The notes under the pieces are model-generated. The model was not told the origin of the DNA and made no database searches. It saw only the letters and a list, made by a program, of their open reading frames with translations. A stretch of 64,000 nt of DNA from Chelydra serpentina (taxonomy: Eukaryota; Chordata; Testudines; Chelydridae). Both the position numbers and the translations under genes were made by a program. The DNA is taken from NCBI GenBank assembly GCA_037349315.1, contig JBAIAC010000051.1, forward strand, positions 27,192,001 to 27,256,000, read 5' to 3'. Positions 1-12,901 of this stretch are shown in pieces. How positions within the stretch are numbered: the stretch's first letter is position 1; each line of letters starts with the position of its first letter.

Positions 1-3000
1 TTAAATCTCGTCCAAGTGACTTTTACAGGATGTGGTAGGCCAGATAAGTTAAGAAGGTTAAAGACCTCGTTGGCACCATCAGCCCAACCCAACGTTCCTG
101 AGGCTTGCCAAGCCTGGAGGGGGCGAGTCCTTAAAAGGCAGGATCCCAGTTCAGTTTAGGGTGTACGCTGGCTGCCCAGGTCCTCTTCTCTCTCCCTTCT
201 GCTTCCCCCTTTTGTTTTCTGAAGGGTCTGGATTCTTCCATTTGTGGCCTGTGGAAGCATCCTGGCATCTTCATATGGACTCTGGTAAGGAGGCAGATTT
301 TTAAGCAGGAGGGTTTTAAGCTCAGGATGCTGGGACACCCCCAGGCAATGCTCTGGCCCAGGGAGGGACCTCTGAGATGAGTGATGCCTGCTGTCTCCCC
401 AAGGAGGTGCAAGAGAGCTATAGCCTACTACCCAAGCATAGCCTGGAGGAGGCGCCGTAGGGTACGCTGGACTTGCTAGTTCCGTATAGCTCTGTTCCTC
501 CTGAACAGCTACTGCTCTCTCATGGGAACAGCTAAGGCAGAAAGCATAAGTAACTTCTCTAATATGGGGGAGAGACAGCCTGAGAGCTGAGGTTAGAATG
601 CAGGAGTTTCTGTTCCATGCTTCCTTCACTAAACCATGCTGCATCTCCTGCCACTTAGCGGCATCCCTCGTGCCAGAGGCTAACTGCTGGACAACCCTCC
701 CTGCATGGGCTAATACACCACAGCCAGCTTCCCAGTTGGTATAAATCAGCATAGCTCCATTAACTCCAGGGGAGCCAGGCCAGCCTCCACCAGCTGAGGA
801 TCTGTCCCAGTGTGTCTAGCTCATCTCATTGCGGGCTCCCCTTGGAGTCTTGTCTCTGAGACTTTCCTGCGGGAGGCTCCTGCCTGAGTCTCAGATGCTG
901 GGATGGCAGATGTATAGACAGTCCCACTGCTCACAGCTGCTCAGGTTGGCCTGTGGGCCCCATGGGGGCTCAGTTCTGGGGAAAGACCCCAGGACGATTT
1001 ATTATAACGTGGCGGGCAGTGCTGCTTTGGCTGCAGAAAGTAATGGCACTGTGAGGCTGCCACGGGCTCCCTGCCAGCTGCCTGCCTGTGTGGAACCGGT
1101 TCTTATGCTGAACAGCCTCTGGCCACAAGGGTGCAACTGAACTTGGAGAGGCAGCATGGTCTAGTGAGCTGAGCAGGGAAGGGAGAGCCAGTGACTCCAG
1201 TGTTCTCCTCCCAGCTCTCCTGCTGAGCCCTCAGCCAAACTGTTTATGGCCTGGGCCTCAGAGGGGCCGAGAAGCCACAACTTCGTGGAAGTCATGGGAG
1301 CTCATCTCCTTGGAAAATCCGCTCCCTGCTGCAGCGCCCCCAGCTATGAGATGGAGAGCCCCTCCCCAAGTGGGGTGAAGAGTCATGAATGTCTGGAAAG
1401 CAGTGCCGCTGCACAAGTGTGGAAACGCAGCAGCAGCATGTGCCACGCTCCAGCAGCTGGTGGCCTCACGTCCCTTTGCGGAACCATTCCTTGTTGCTGT
1501 GGATAGGGGGGTCACTTATGGTCATGGGGTGGGGGGTAAAGGAGGTCCAGCAGAAAACACCAAGGCCGGCTTTGCAGTGAGGTTAATTAAATGAACGATT
1601 CCTTAAGGAAAGGAGCGCAGCGGCAGCACACATTCCTCCGGGACAGTGGCTGGGCCCGCAGCGTGAGAAGGACCTAGCTGGCCTCATAAACCCGTGTTAA
1701 GTGGCGATTGTAAATCTATCTCTGCCTCGGCAGGGAGATCACCATGAACTTTGATCGAGTCGCTAGCAAAGTGGGGCCTGCTGGGACAAACGTCTCTCTC
1801 GGTCTCAGGCCGGCTAACAATTGACAGGGCCCTTTGAACGGGGCCATTGCAGAATGCTGGAGAGGTTAATATCATTATCACCGAGGGCACAGGGTCTCTA
1901 ACAGACATGGGATTGTTGACCAGATGGGGAGACTTGTCTGTTTAATCATGTGATCTAGGACCTATTAATCACTACAAAGGAGGCGCCCCTCGTAGCAGCT
2001 GGCCACAAGGCAGAGGTTAAAGAGGCACGTGTCGGGGCAAAGCACTAGAGTGGGGGGACGGCTTTGGGCTTTGTCTCAAGGGTCATTTTCCATCTGACTA
2101 GAAAGCAGGTGGGGCCGGAGCTGAATCACAATACTCTGCTTACACCTAGGGACGCAGGCGAGGGGCAGGGGTGAGCGGATTCAATCTAACCCCTGAAAAG
2201 GGAAGCAGACAGCCTCTGGGGGCACAGGATCATCTGGGAAATCCTATTCAGTGCACAGGCTGCCTCTGCGGTTTTTGCAGATAATGAATAATTTTTGGTG
2301 AAAGGACCGAATCCTCCCCATTGTGCAAACAGTCACCGGCAGTGTGCAGCCGCGGCTGGCCAGCACCCTGGGACACAAACGCCGTTAAATAACGGTCACA
2401 CGCATAATGCAGAGCACAGGCAGTCTTCCCCCAGAGTGGGCTCTGCGGGGGCAGGGAAGAGAGGGATGAGATGTGGACATTAGACTCTGCTGTTCTCCTT
2501 CAAGCTCATGGTAAAATTGGGTACAATTCAGGGAGGTTTTTAGGAAAACAAATGAATAAACTCCAGCCAGGCCTGTTGGGAAACGCACCATTGATGGGCC
2601 GGGACTGTAGTTCTGCGCTGCGAGTGCCTAGCACCACGGAGTCCTGGGCCATGACTGCTGCTCACAGGCACTATGGTAATATGAACAGGAATTACCACTA
2701 GACTGTGGCTTTGCCACATGTCCTGAGCAACAGGCAACATGCTGTTGCAGAAGTGGACTGGGCCTCCAAGTCTGATCGGGTTCCTGGCTCTCCCCTAGCC
2801 CTAGGAGGGGGTAACTGGCTCCAGACCTGTCCCTGGCACAGATTACTTCCCTGGCATGCCAGTACTGTTGCAATATGGGTGCACTGTGAATGTGCAGAGA
2901 CTGACTCAGCCAAGTGGATGCCTCTGCCCACCCACCAGCATGGGAGTGGGGGTAGCAACCCCACAGAAGCTGCAAGTGCAGAGGAATAAGTAGGCACCTT

Positions 3001-3918
3001 AAATACCTTGACTCCCCTGCATGTGTGTGCAGGATGGGCTGCAATCTAGCCATAAACAACTACAGCAGGTTGAATGTGCTAGACACCAGGGTTCAAAAAC
3101 ATTTTCTCCAGTTTCAAACAGCTCTTTGGTTTGGTCCTTTAGAGTCCCATTTCATGAACGTTCCCTCCTGGTCGGGTTCTGTTTGCACAAGTACTTTGTA
3201 CCCAGATGTGCAGGCAAGCAAGGTGGGCCACCAGAGTGGGTTGAAAATCTTCCAGCAGAACGATTATCTGTTGGAAAATGCTGATTTGATGGAATCAAAG
3301 TGTTCTGTGGGAACACGTTGACTCCATCAAAACTCTGAAGGAAGCAAGTCTAGCTGACCTGCTCCAGTAGCTGCTTGCTTGGCCAGCGGGCATAGGGGCT
3401 GCCCAGTCAGCTTGCTGGTTTCCAGCTGCCCTGAATTTTTTTGAAATTGTCCATCTTATTTCATCCCAGAAGGAATCTTTTTTTGAAGATTCCATGTTTG
3501 TGGAAAATGTCACCATGCCAACTCTTCATTCCGGCATGGGACGAACGTACTAAACAGTGTCGTCAAATTTTCCACAGAGCAGAAGCTCTGGTTCCCGCAC
3601 AGCTCTCCTGTTTGTTGTTCCTCATTTGTAGTTCTCTTGTCCAAAAGATTTCAGTCATCCAGTCAGGGAACAGAAACGATACTATGTGATTCAGGTGGCC
3701 AGTCACATGCCACAAATTGCCAGTGGCTAGCAGGAAGCGTTAGACACACTGGAGATTGAAAATTGCTTGTCCTAGAGGTTTGGCCAATATTCATGTTTAA
3801 TGAATAGATCTGCAGAAGTCAGGATTGATTCATGAACAGAAAAAAAAGGACTACGTTAATTGGCTAATCTAGTCACAACAAATAGTTTGACAAGTGTGAA
3901 CAAAAAACTCTTGTTTAT

Positions 3919-3965
3919 TATAGACCCTTCCATACAGGAGGATCCCCAAGCACTTTACAAACACC
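3919..3965 (+). repeat. Fragment of an ancient amniote SINE-like repeat
   Basis: The stretch reads like the common amniote repeat in which a phrase about a percentage of bases is followed by 'aagcactttacaaac'. A better copy of the same phrase is at 46724-46840. It is short and diverged. The assignment rests on remembered consensus only. Confidence 0.35.
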
Positions 3966-6349
3966 GTCAGTGGAGTTGCAAACTACATGTAGGAATCCCT
4001 TTGCGTAGGAGTGAAGTGCAGCTGCCACTGGGTGGGGCACACATTCTGTTGGACTGTGCAGTCCTACACTAAATGGTGGCTCAGGCCAGGCCGTGGAGGA
4101 TACTGTAGTCAATTCAGGGGAATTTAGGGAGGTTAAAATGTAATCACCCAAATGGAATTTAGCTAGGACCGTGGGGTTAGCATCCCTGGAGCTGTGGGAT
4201 TCTTACTGGCCGCAAGTAGCCAGAGCCTTCATTTTCTGTCTCCTCTTCAGCAGCACAAGTGTCTCCTAACTCAACATTATAGACAATAAAAGAAACCCGG
4301 GTTTTCAGCCTGTAATTGAATTAAATGAGCAAAACCTAAGATTTGAGAACTAAAGCTGCTGCATGGCAGAAAATCCAAGGTGATGTTATTAGTCTGTGAA
4401 TGTTCACCTTTAAAATGGTAACTTGACCCCACACTGAGTAACTTACATTCTCAAGAGGGAGAGTTGCAAAGTTAACCAAGCCCTTATGTTGTACGTTCTC
4501 TCCTCATGGCCTTGCTTGTACTTGGTTAGCACGGTTAGGGTAGGCCTACACTTAGGGCGGCATGAAGAGTACAGACACTGCGCACCCAGCTGGCACTGCT
4601 CAGGTGAGTAGACACCTGAATCCCAGGGTATGTACCCAACACGGCTCGCTACATGCCCAAGCTGTGCCTCCCCCATCTACGCTTCTAGTTTGAGAAGGGT
4701 AGTGTCTGCTGCGTCCCCCTCCCTGGGCCTTTCCGTGCTGTGGGGAAAGGCTCAGGCAGTGGGGAGGCAGCAGGGAAGGCTACAGCAGCTCCCCACAGGT
4801 GGAGCCTTTTCCCATTGCCATACCCGTGCCGGAGCCTCTCGCTGCCGCATATAGTTACACACTGCAGGGGACACTGGACACAGCCAGCCTTTCACTGAGG
4901 CGTGTAGCTACATGTCCACTACACACCGCAGCAAATGTAGACAAGGCCATAGTGCTGGGGAAAGGAGCCAAACCGAACAGGGAGCAGGTGTGGCACGGCC
5001 CACACTGACCTGGACCACCTCTAGGAGTGACACGGCCCCTAGCTCTGTCTCCATCCTTGGCTTCACTGCTGTGGTACACGTGTTGGGCCTGTTGTGGGCA
5101 CCCTCCCACCAGGAACTGAACCATAGCTCAGCAGCTCACCCCCTACACACCCCTAAGCTGCTAGTCCAATGGTCCCTGCTCTCCCACTGCTGACCTGTCA
5201 CGTTTAACCTGAGCGCCTTGAGGAGGGAAGCTGAGAGCTCTGCTGCCTGCACTGTGAAAAGGCTCCAGATGCTTTCCAAGGGTGTTGATTGGGCCCTGCT
5301 TGGTTGAATAGTCATAGCTCAGTAGCTGGAGCTGCCAGTCCCCATCCTTTCACCAGCTCTAAATTCCCTGTGTTCAGAAGCACACACAGTCTCAGGCAGA
5401 GCGAACTGGATGGAGTGGGGTCAGTCCTGAAAGGTGTTTTCAGCTTACATGACATCAACATGTAGCCAATGGCTGTGACGATCCACCTGAAATTAACGTC
5501 TCTGCTTGGCACAAGAAGGGCAAAATCCCTGCACTTATTCCCAGGAACGTTTCCTTGGGCCCAGCTGTATCAAAGCCCGAGCCAGAGTCCTGGCTGTACA
5601 ACCCCAGGCACCATAGGGGACTGTCACAGCACTGCATGGACTGGACTGGGCCTGGGTTTTCACTTAGCTTCTCTGTGCCACGTGGATTCTAGTCATATCA
5701 AATAATGAGGTAATCACTGTGATTTGGGGAAATGGCTAGGGGGTTGCGCTGGTCCTGGATGGGATTTAGCAAGCCGGAGGGCAGAGTAAAACACCTGATT
5801 AGATAGGACCAAAAAGCTATCTTTGATTGTATGTTTTTTATGAAGTTTGAAGGGTCGATGGTGCTGTCTCCAGGCTGTGCCCAGCCAGGCTCCTTTGGAA
5901 GACATGGGCCTGGTTCAGTGCTCACTTCTTCGGGATGTAGGTTCACACACAGTGCCACAGCTCTGTGCTGGGAGGTGCCCGTTCCTTGTTTCTGTGAAAG
6001 CAGCACGCACTGTAACAGGACCCAACTGGCTATCATTTCTGAGAGCTGGCTTAGGCCTCTCTCCCTTGCACAGCTTTCCCATCAAAGGCACTTTCCAACT
6101 GCCTCCTCTGCACTTTTGGGCATGCCCATTTCCCCACACGCACACATACACATGGGGGCGGATGTGTGCTTGCCTACAGAAACACTTTGAACACATGGCC
6201 CTATGTCGTGCTTAGGGCATGGTGGGTTTCCCATCCCATGAAACATTCCGAGATTTCAAAAATGTCCCCCTTCTGCACTCGGCTGAAACCAGGCCCTTTT
6301 CACGTTTTTTTGAGAAAAAAGAGAGATCGACTCCAGAATAGCCAATTGC

Positions 6350-6445
6350 TCTGATTCGGGCAAGGAAGGGCAGAATGTGTGCCCCATGAAACCATGTCTC
6401 CCGCCTCCCCACTGAGTGCTCTAACCACTGAGCTCTTGGCTATTC
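6350..6445 (-). repeat. Remnant of a tRNA-derived SINE
   Basis: On the minus strand, 6418-6434 reads agctcagtggttagagc, a typical Pol III A-box region of a tRNA-like head. A clear B box is not visible downstream, so the element is decayed. It could be an old SINE or a degraded tRNA pseudogene. Confidence 0.4.
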
Positions 6446-8918
6446 TTCGGTCTCTCTCTCATTCTGAGCAGAAATTCCCTCCTGGCTCAGAGAAACCTTC
6501 CTGCTTGAAGCGTCGTCAAAACTGACCCTTTCCCGCACACAGTTTTGGTTTGAAAGAATCGTTATTTTCTGGCCAAGAACCATTTTGTTGACAAATTCCC
6601 AAGCAGCCTTAGTGCCCAGCTCCCTCCTGTAGTGAATTCTCTCAGGGAACGGCAGCACAGAGCCAGGACTGCTAACACAACAGAGTCTGCTCACCAGGTA
6701 ATCCAGCAGACGTGCATCAATGCTGAAGCTGTTGCCCACAATCCTCAGGCTGTCCATGACCTCATCGGCAATGAGGCTGTAGACTCATGCCTCCACTGCC
6801 AGGCCTTGAGCCGAGAGTAGCACCGTCAGAGGGTTCTCTCCTGGATGACACAAATCTTTCCCCTTCTCCTTAAATCTGCTCCATACACGGAATAGGTAGC
6901 ACCATGCCCCTGGGTGCATTGTAAGCAGCAGCGATTGACCTTAGGACCACTGCCCTGGGTTAGGATTTCAGAGGACTAGCTGGAGCCTTATGAGACAGAC
7001 CTCTGACTGCTGTCTCTTTGGGAGGGTGCGGCCTTGGTGGGTGCTTCCCAATGAAAGGAACAGTGTCCCAAGTCCATATAAAACTGACTCCAGGATGAAT
7101 CCAAGCAGCACTGCTAAAAATCGCAGGATGGCGTTAACTTAAAAACTCTCATCTGAAGCTTATTTCCAGGAGCTGCAAACAAGCATCTTAAGGAACAGAG
7201 CACAGACCTCAGCCTCATTAACTATTGAACAGCTCACAGTGTTCCTGCCAGTACATGCTGCTGTTAAGCCCCAGGTGCATCTTTGTAAAGAATGTTCCTC
7301 AGGCCTCCCATAAAATTCTCCTGCCTCAGTGGCTGTCGTTGGCATCCAGCATGATGAAGGATATGTTCCCTGGTGATCTAGTTCAGACTCTAGGAGATTT
7401 GCATCAATTCTCAAACACCTGCAGCATGGGATCCTTCGGCTTTTGTGGTCCCTCTCCTGACTGTCCATCACATCTCACTGCCCAGCGAGGAACTGATCAT
7501 ATTCCCAGAGGAAATTGGAGATAGTTGAATAAACTGTTTGGAGGCCAAGATTTTCCTCCCCGGGTCTGCTGCTGCCGCTTTGTCCCTGGGGCTTGGTGCT
7601 GACGCAGGCTTGTGTTAGAACAGATCAGAAAGGGAAGAAAGGGCAGTTGTATTTGTACAAGCTCCACCCACACAACAAGCTCCACCCACTTGGCATGCCT
7701 GGTATGCATAGTGCACTGAGCAGACATTCAAAACATGGCCACATGTGGTGTCTGGACTCCTTGGCTCCTCAGTCGTGGCTACCCCTCTCTGGGTTCATGT
7801 ATACCCTTGATCTCTGCAGTTCTCCTTAATGGGGCTCAAATACCATGTGGGGCCTTGCTAAACTCCTTGGATTTGCCTCCTCTTTGACTGGGGGAAAGAA
7901 ATAAGTGGTAGAGTCTCTCAAGGGCCACCCACTCATGGTACCAAAATGAGCAGTCAGGCAAAAAAGTTTGTGCAGATCTTCTCTAATGTGATACTTCCTC
8001 CCCTATCTTACATGCTTTGAATCAGCAGTGAAATAGTTAACAATGTTGCCATTTGAATTGCCGTCACTGGGCATCTCACTGAAATGAATAAGGCAGTTCA
8101 CACCTCCCAGAGTTACTGTTTCAGGCTGTCTGCAGACTCAGGCAGGTGTCATGGTGTCGGTGGCAAGCCAACTTTCAGGGTTTTCTCTTCAACCACAAAG
8201 ACTAGAGGTGGCATCTGAGCTTCTGGAGAATGAGATGGCAATTTAAAAGAGGTGATGGGGTGCTGTGCCACTGCATGCCACCCCAATTCGAACTCTGGGG
8301 GGACACTTGTTTTTTTAAATTATCCTTTGGCTGCTTTTATCAGTTTCATGACTCCTGCCGAGGCTCAATTCTTACCCATCATAGCACAGCTTTTTGACCT
8401 TCCTTGTAAAGCACAAATAAGCAATTTTTAGAAACAGATGCCTACAAATACACTTAGGATTGTTTGCAGTTCTCTGGCCACAGCAAAACAATGGCATTGA
8501 AGGGACCTGCCAAAGGAGAGACAAGCCAGCTGCTGCTGGTCTCTAACTTTGTACCACCCATCCCAGTGGTAGCTGAGTGTATCTAGCTTGTAAGTTCCTT
8601 AGGGCAGGGGTCATGTCTGCATTTGTGTCTGGAAAATGCCCAGGCTGCAGTAACAGCACCAGTAATGCTGCAGGATAGGCCTGGGCTGGGAGAGCAGAAC
8701 GAGGGAGATTGGGAGACAAGGTTGTGACCACAAGGTGGAGTCCACAGCTAGGAGGAGCCAGCCTAGATCTGCTCTGTACTGGCAGGGAGAAACCACCCAG
8801 GGCAGGAGCCTCCGAACAGAAGCTGGGAATCATGGAGCAAGAACACAGCAGAGTAAGGAATGGGAGCTCAGCATGCAGCAGCATAAGGAGATTAGGTGCG
8901 GGCAGGGCCAGCTCCAGG

Positions 8919-9509
8919 CATAGGCGCTAACTTTAGCTGGGGCCAGTGGGTGCTTGGCCCCCCCACCCTCAGCCCTGCCCCAACTCCACCCCCGTTCCAA
9001 TCCCTTCCCCAAATCTCCTCCCTCGCCTCCTCCCCCGGGCGCACCGCATTTCCCCTCCACCCCCGTCCCTCCCAGGAACTGCTCCCTGCCCCAGCTCACC
9101 TCAGCTCCGCCTCCTCCCCCGAGTGTGCCGCCACTCTGCTTCTCTTCTAGGGTGACCAGACAGCAAGTGTGAAAAATCGGGACGGGGGGAGGGGGAGGTA
9201 ATAGGAGCCTATATAAGAAAAAGACCCCAAAAATTGGGACTGTCCCTATAAAATCGGGACATCTGGTCACCCTATTCTCTTCCCTCCCTCACAGGCTTGC
9301 CACGCGCGAAACAGCTGATTCGTGGCAAGCCTGGGAGGGAGGGAGGAGAAGCGGAGCGGTGGCAGCGCACTCAGGGGAGGAGGCGGAGGTGGAGCGGAGG
9401 TGAGCTGGGTGTGGGGGCCGGCGGGGAGATGCTGGTGGGTGCTCTGCACCCACCAATTTTTCCCCATGGGTGCTCCAGCCCCGAAGCACCCACAGAGACG
9501 GCGCCTATG
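8919..9509 (+). mobile_element. hAT-like element, family B, inserted in A copy 1
   Basis: The element is bounded by inverted ends cataggcgc and gcgcctatg and by a perfect 8-bp target duplication gctccagg (8911-8918 and 9510-9517). That is the duplication length of hAT transposons. The interior is GC- and purine-rich, giving long open frames on both strands with low-complexity Pro/Gly/Arg translations that are not genes. A third element (C copy 1) sits inside it. Confidence 0.8.
9148..9274 (+). mobile_element. hAT-like MITE, family C, copy 1
   Basis: A 127-bp element with ends tagggtgaccaga / tctggtcaccct(a), flanked by a perfect 8-bp duplication ttctcttc (9140-9147 and 9275-9282). It has no coding capacity. 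Other copies are at 38656-38867, 40240-40676 and 49156-49278. Confidence 0.9.
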
Positions 9510-9676
9510 GCTCCAGGCACCAACGTTCCAAGCAAGTGCTTGGGGTGGCAGTTAGAAAGGGGCGGCAGTGTTTCCATGGCGGTGGCAATTCGGCGGCAGC
9601 TTCTCCCTTTTGCCGTATGTGGGCAAAAAAACCGTCTTGGGGCAGCAAAAACTGTAGAACCGGCCCTGGCTCTGGG

Positions 9677-10529
9677 GATTTGGGGGATTAAAAATATCAG
9701 GATCAGGTTGTGCCTGGCTCCTGAGTAGGCACACAAGGTGACACTGAGGGCACAAGGGGATCCCAGATTGCATCTCCCTGCTGGCCAGTCTTGGTCCTTG
9801 CACGCACTGGAGCAATGAGACGGGGCCGCACCTGATGTGCACTCCCCAGACATGGCTGGCTGCAGTGCAGACTGCTTGCTGCACTCCAAATAGCTGTAAC
9901 AGCAGCTGCACTCCTGGGACAACATGGTCCCCAAAGACAGCCAGTGCCTAATGGCACAATGGAGCTGGCAGGGAGTAATAAGCAAGCATCATGAAATCCA
10001 CCAGTGCCAGACTGCTCAGAGACCAGAGGTTCACAGACTGCACTGGAAGGGGAAAACGGGAGGCAGCCAATTAAGAGTACAAAAGAATCAGGCCAGGCTC
10101 ACAGGGAAAAGATAAGTAGGCGCCTTCTGCTCTTGCTGATGTGACTTGGACCAGGAACCTCCAGAGCTAAAGAGCCAAGCCCTGTAGCTAGGGGCTGAAA
10201 CTGCTCATGTCCTCTGGGGATCGGCACAGAGGGGAACCTGTACACACACTGACTAGTGAGGTACACTTGTACCTGCAAAGTCAATGGAGCTGCATGGCTT
10301 TAAATAAGAACAGAATCTGGCCCAAAGGCAGCAGAAAGCCAGAATGTGTTCTGCTAGGCAGAAGGGCTCAGCAAGCCTTTCACAATATAACAGCAGGGAG
10401 GAGATAAGTAGGTCCACTAGGAAGTGTGGAGGGGGCTGAAATGAATATGACTCCAGAATGGCTGAGAGACTGACCTTTTACAAGGAGGGGGAAAATATGT
10501 CCAACTAGGGTGTAAGGAAAACCCAGTAG
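9677..10529. other. Unique sequence, nothing recognised
   Basis: No domain-bearing reading frame, tRNA-like structure or recognised repeat was seen between the hAT nest and the decayed CR1. Confidence 0.5.
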
Positions 10530-11560
10530 AAATAGCTCCTTCTGCAGAGCAGAAGTGATGTGAACGTGAATAAATCACCTGGTGTGCATGAGATGCATCA
10601 CAAATTGTTATTAAGTGAATTGGCTAAGAAACTTCCTGTACCACTGGCAACTATTCCTGGACAGCCATGGAGAACTGTGGCTGTACTGGGAGAACACAGA
10701 AATACAAGTGTTGCTGAATTTCAAAGCAGGAAATAAAATTGATCCTGGTAATGACCATTTCAGAGGCTGGGCTTTTTAAAGGAGTCGAACGTAGTTAGGT
10801 ACTCAGATCCTGGGGAATTTCAGTGGGAGTGGCCACCTGACTCCTTTGAAAGATTTGGCTCAAATTTCTGTCCCTAACATAAAATAATGAAATAAATACC
10901 AGGAGAAAAATAAAATCGCTAGCTGGCTAAAGGATAATGACTCCCTGAGCAGTGAGTGGTCTGGGTTGGTAAGGAATATATCCTACCAGTAGACGTTTCA
11001 GAGCTTTGCTTGATAATATTGCAAAATGAGCCGATGAAGGGGACGCAACAGATGTAATTGATTTGGATTTCAGCAAAGCAGTTGATATTGTGTAGCAAAG
11101 TGTTTCCTGAAAAACAATTCAGAGGGGCTTGGATAAGAACACTCCTGTAGACTGAAAAATAACAGGAAGATCTAAACTAATGGCAATGTGAATGCGCGTC
11201 AAAAAAGGTGGGGTTTGGGGAAGAGAGAGGGGGGTATGCCTAGTGGGGTACAGCAAGGATTCGTGTTAGGTCTGGTCATGTTGAGCAACCTCACTAATGA
11301 GGAGGAAGTGAAGAGTGTGTTAGAACTTCTCAGATGATATTAAATTGGAAGGAGAGGCAACCACCTGTGAGGACAGAGAGCATCCAAAGGGATTGGGAAA
11401 ATGAAACCTGATGTATCAGGGAAGATATGAGCAGAGACATGCCTATTTGGTGGCTGGAAGAAACCTGGGCAGCATACAACTGGAAGAGACCTAGGGGGAG
11501 AGTGGGAGTTTGCCACATGAGACTGCACCAAAAAGGACTAATTGAATTGTGTGCTTCACT
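10530..11560 (+). pseudogene. Decayed CR1-type reverse transcriptase fragment
   Basis: The plus strand preserves short islands of CR1 ORF2 in different frames, in the expected order. The SPG.hEMH-type start of the RT domain is near 10577. An LDFSKA(V)D-like motif A is near 11062-11090. A GVQQG-like block is near 11245-11275, and an SDD-like catalytic box is near 11330. Frameshifts and stops separate them, so it is dead. It is much older than the CR1 at 54904-57098. Confidence 0.65.
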
Positions 11561-12784
11561 GGCAGAAACAGAGCAGCACAACCGTCTAGGAACGTGCACA
11601 GCTACCATTGCTCAGGCTAGCACGGTAACTGCCAATGCAAATTATCCGGGGGCATTTTTACATCCTGACAGAGTGTGCGGTGCTGGAAATCTGAGCCCCA
11701 AAGGCCTGTTCAGACAAGCAGCTCGGGGAAACCTTTTGCAATTTTCAGACCAGCTCAATAAACTGCTGAGGGTCAGGCAGGGAGGGAATGGGACCTACTG
11801 GTACAGCAGATGCCTGCAAGTCAGGGCTCTTGGGTTCTGTTCCTGACTCTGGGTCAAGCCCCTCCGTGCTACAGCTTTCCTACCTGTAAAATGGGGTCAT
11901 GCCCCTCGCTCACAGGGTGGGATGCGGTGCAATCAGTCACGGTGTATGTTCAATGTAGTCAGCACAGAGACACACACATTGGAGCATCTGACACAATTCC
12001 AGCCCATCTCCCTAATGGGCCCAACTGCAACTCTGGATTCAGGAACCCCCTGATCAAGGGAATGTTTCTGACTTGAGAGCCTGATTGCAAGTGTCTGCTC
12101 TGCAGCGATGTCCTCCCAGCTGAGACCAGCTCCTCATGGCTAGGTCAAGGCAGGTTCTTTAGGGCTCACCCATTAGAGCTGCTGCCTGCAATGCACCAGT
12201 TTCCCCATGTTCTCGGCTCCCCAATGCATGGCACACTCCTTGTGAGCACACCCATCTCTGGCCCCCAGAAAGGGACTCTGCCTGTTGGAGCCCACTCTGC
12301 AGTCTGTTCTCTATGGGGCGCACATCCCTTGGATTCCTGTGAGCAGACTCTGCACAGCCTTTGCAGGAGATGCCCAGCATCCTGCAGATGGTCCCGACTC
12401 CCCGGGTAACAAACACTCCGATGCAAACGCCAGGCCTTCTGCTCACCACAGAACAGCTCTTTGCTGGCACCTGCTGTCAGCTTTAAATTATGCATTTGCC
12501 TTTCCGTAGTACATCAATAATAAATACATGTAGCTGGATTGTCCTTTGCCTGCTAACTCAGAGAGAGCAAGTGCAGGATTCCTGGAGCTTCTGTCATCTG
12601 CGGCCTGTGGCAGGACATCTCTTGGACATTGCCATAGGTTATACGGGCCAGACGTTTTGTTTAACTTTAAGTTGTAGGACTCATCCTTCGGCTTGCTGTG
12701 GCAGGAAGGTGGGGTGGTTTGCGATAGTCCATCCAGAACACTTTAGTGACTGCTTTACTGCAATAAATGTCAGCAGCCATCTCC
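11561..12784. other. Unique sequence, nothing recognised
   Basis: Several open frames of 60-140 codons overlap on both strands, but none carries a motif or splice context that I can support. No repeat family was recognised. Confidence 0.5.
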
Positions 12785-12901
12785 CAGGAGCAACCCTACA
12801 ATAACAAACCACTACGTGTACCCCAGCACCCAGGAGCAACCCTACAATAACAAACCACTACGTGTACCCCAGCACCCAGGAGCAACCCTACAATAACAAA
12901 C
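12785..12901 (+). repeat. 46-bp tandem repeat, left part
   Basis: Two and a half copies of a 46-bp unit beginning caggagcaaccctacaataa start at 12785, 12831 and 12877. The array stops in mid-unit exactly where the LTR-like insertion begins and resumes at 13830. Confidence 0.9.

Larger units (their letters stand above)
1..8894. other. Intergenic spacer, no gene recognised
   Basis: I see no convincing gene here. The open frames are short, overlap on both strands, lack recognisable domains and are not joined by credible splice sites. Two weak ancient repeat fragments (about 3919-3965 and 6350-6440) are listed separately. The part at 1680-1990 keeps CpGs and AT-rich homeobox-like words and could be a conserved regulatory element. 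By human synteny (recalled) the spacer would lie between divergent CBFA2T2 and SNTA1. Confidence 0.6.
8903..9668 (+). mobile_element. hAT-like non-autonomous element, family A, copy 1 (contains B, which contains C)
   Basis: Outer shell of a three-level nest. Its ends are cagggccagctc and, reverse-complemented, cagggccggttc. The body carries the phrase 'aagcaagtgcttggggtggca' seen again in copies at 38637-39059 and 40294-40599. The flanking 8-mers ggtgcggg and gctctggg match at only 5 of 8 positions, so the age is greater or the ends have drifted. It has no transposase. The class is inferred from copies 2 and 3, which show good 8-bp duplications. Confidence 0.65.

Noticed and set aside
9297..9985. 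Open frames of 143 and 204 codons
   Set aside because: They cross nested hAT-like element boundaries and have low-complexity composition.
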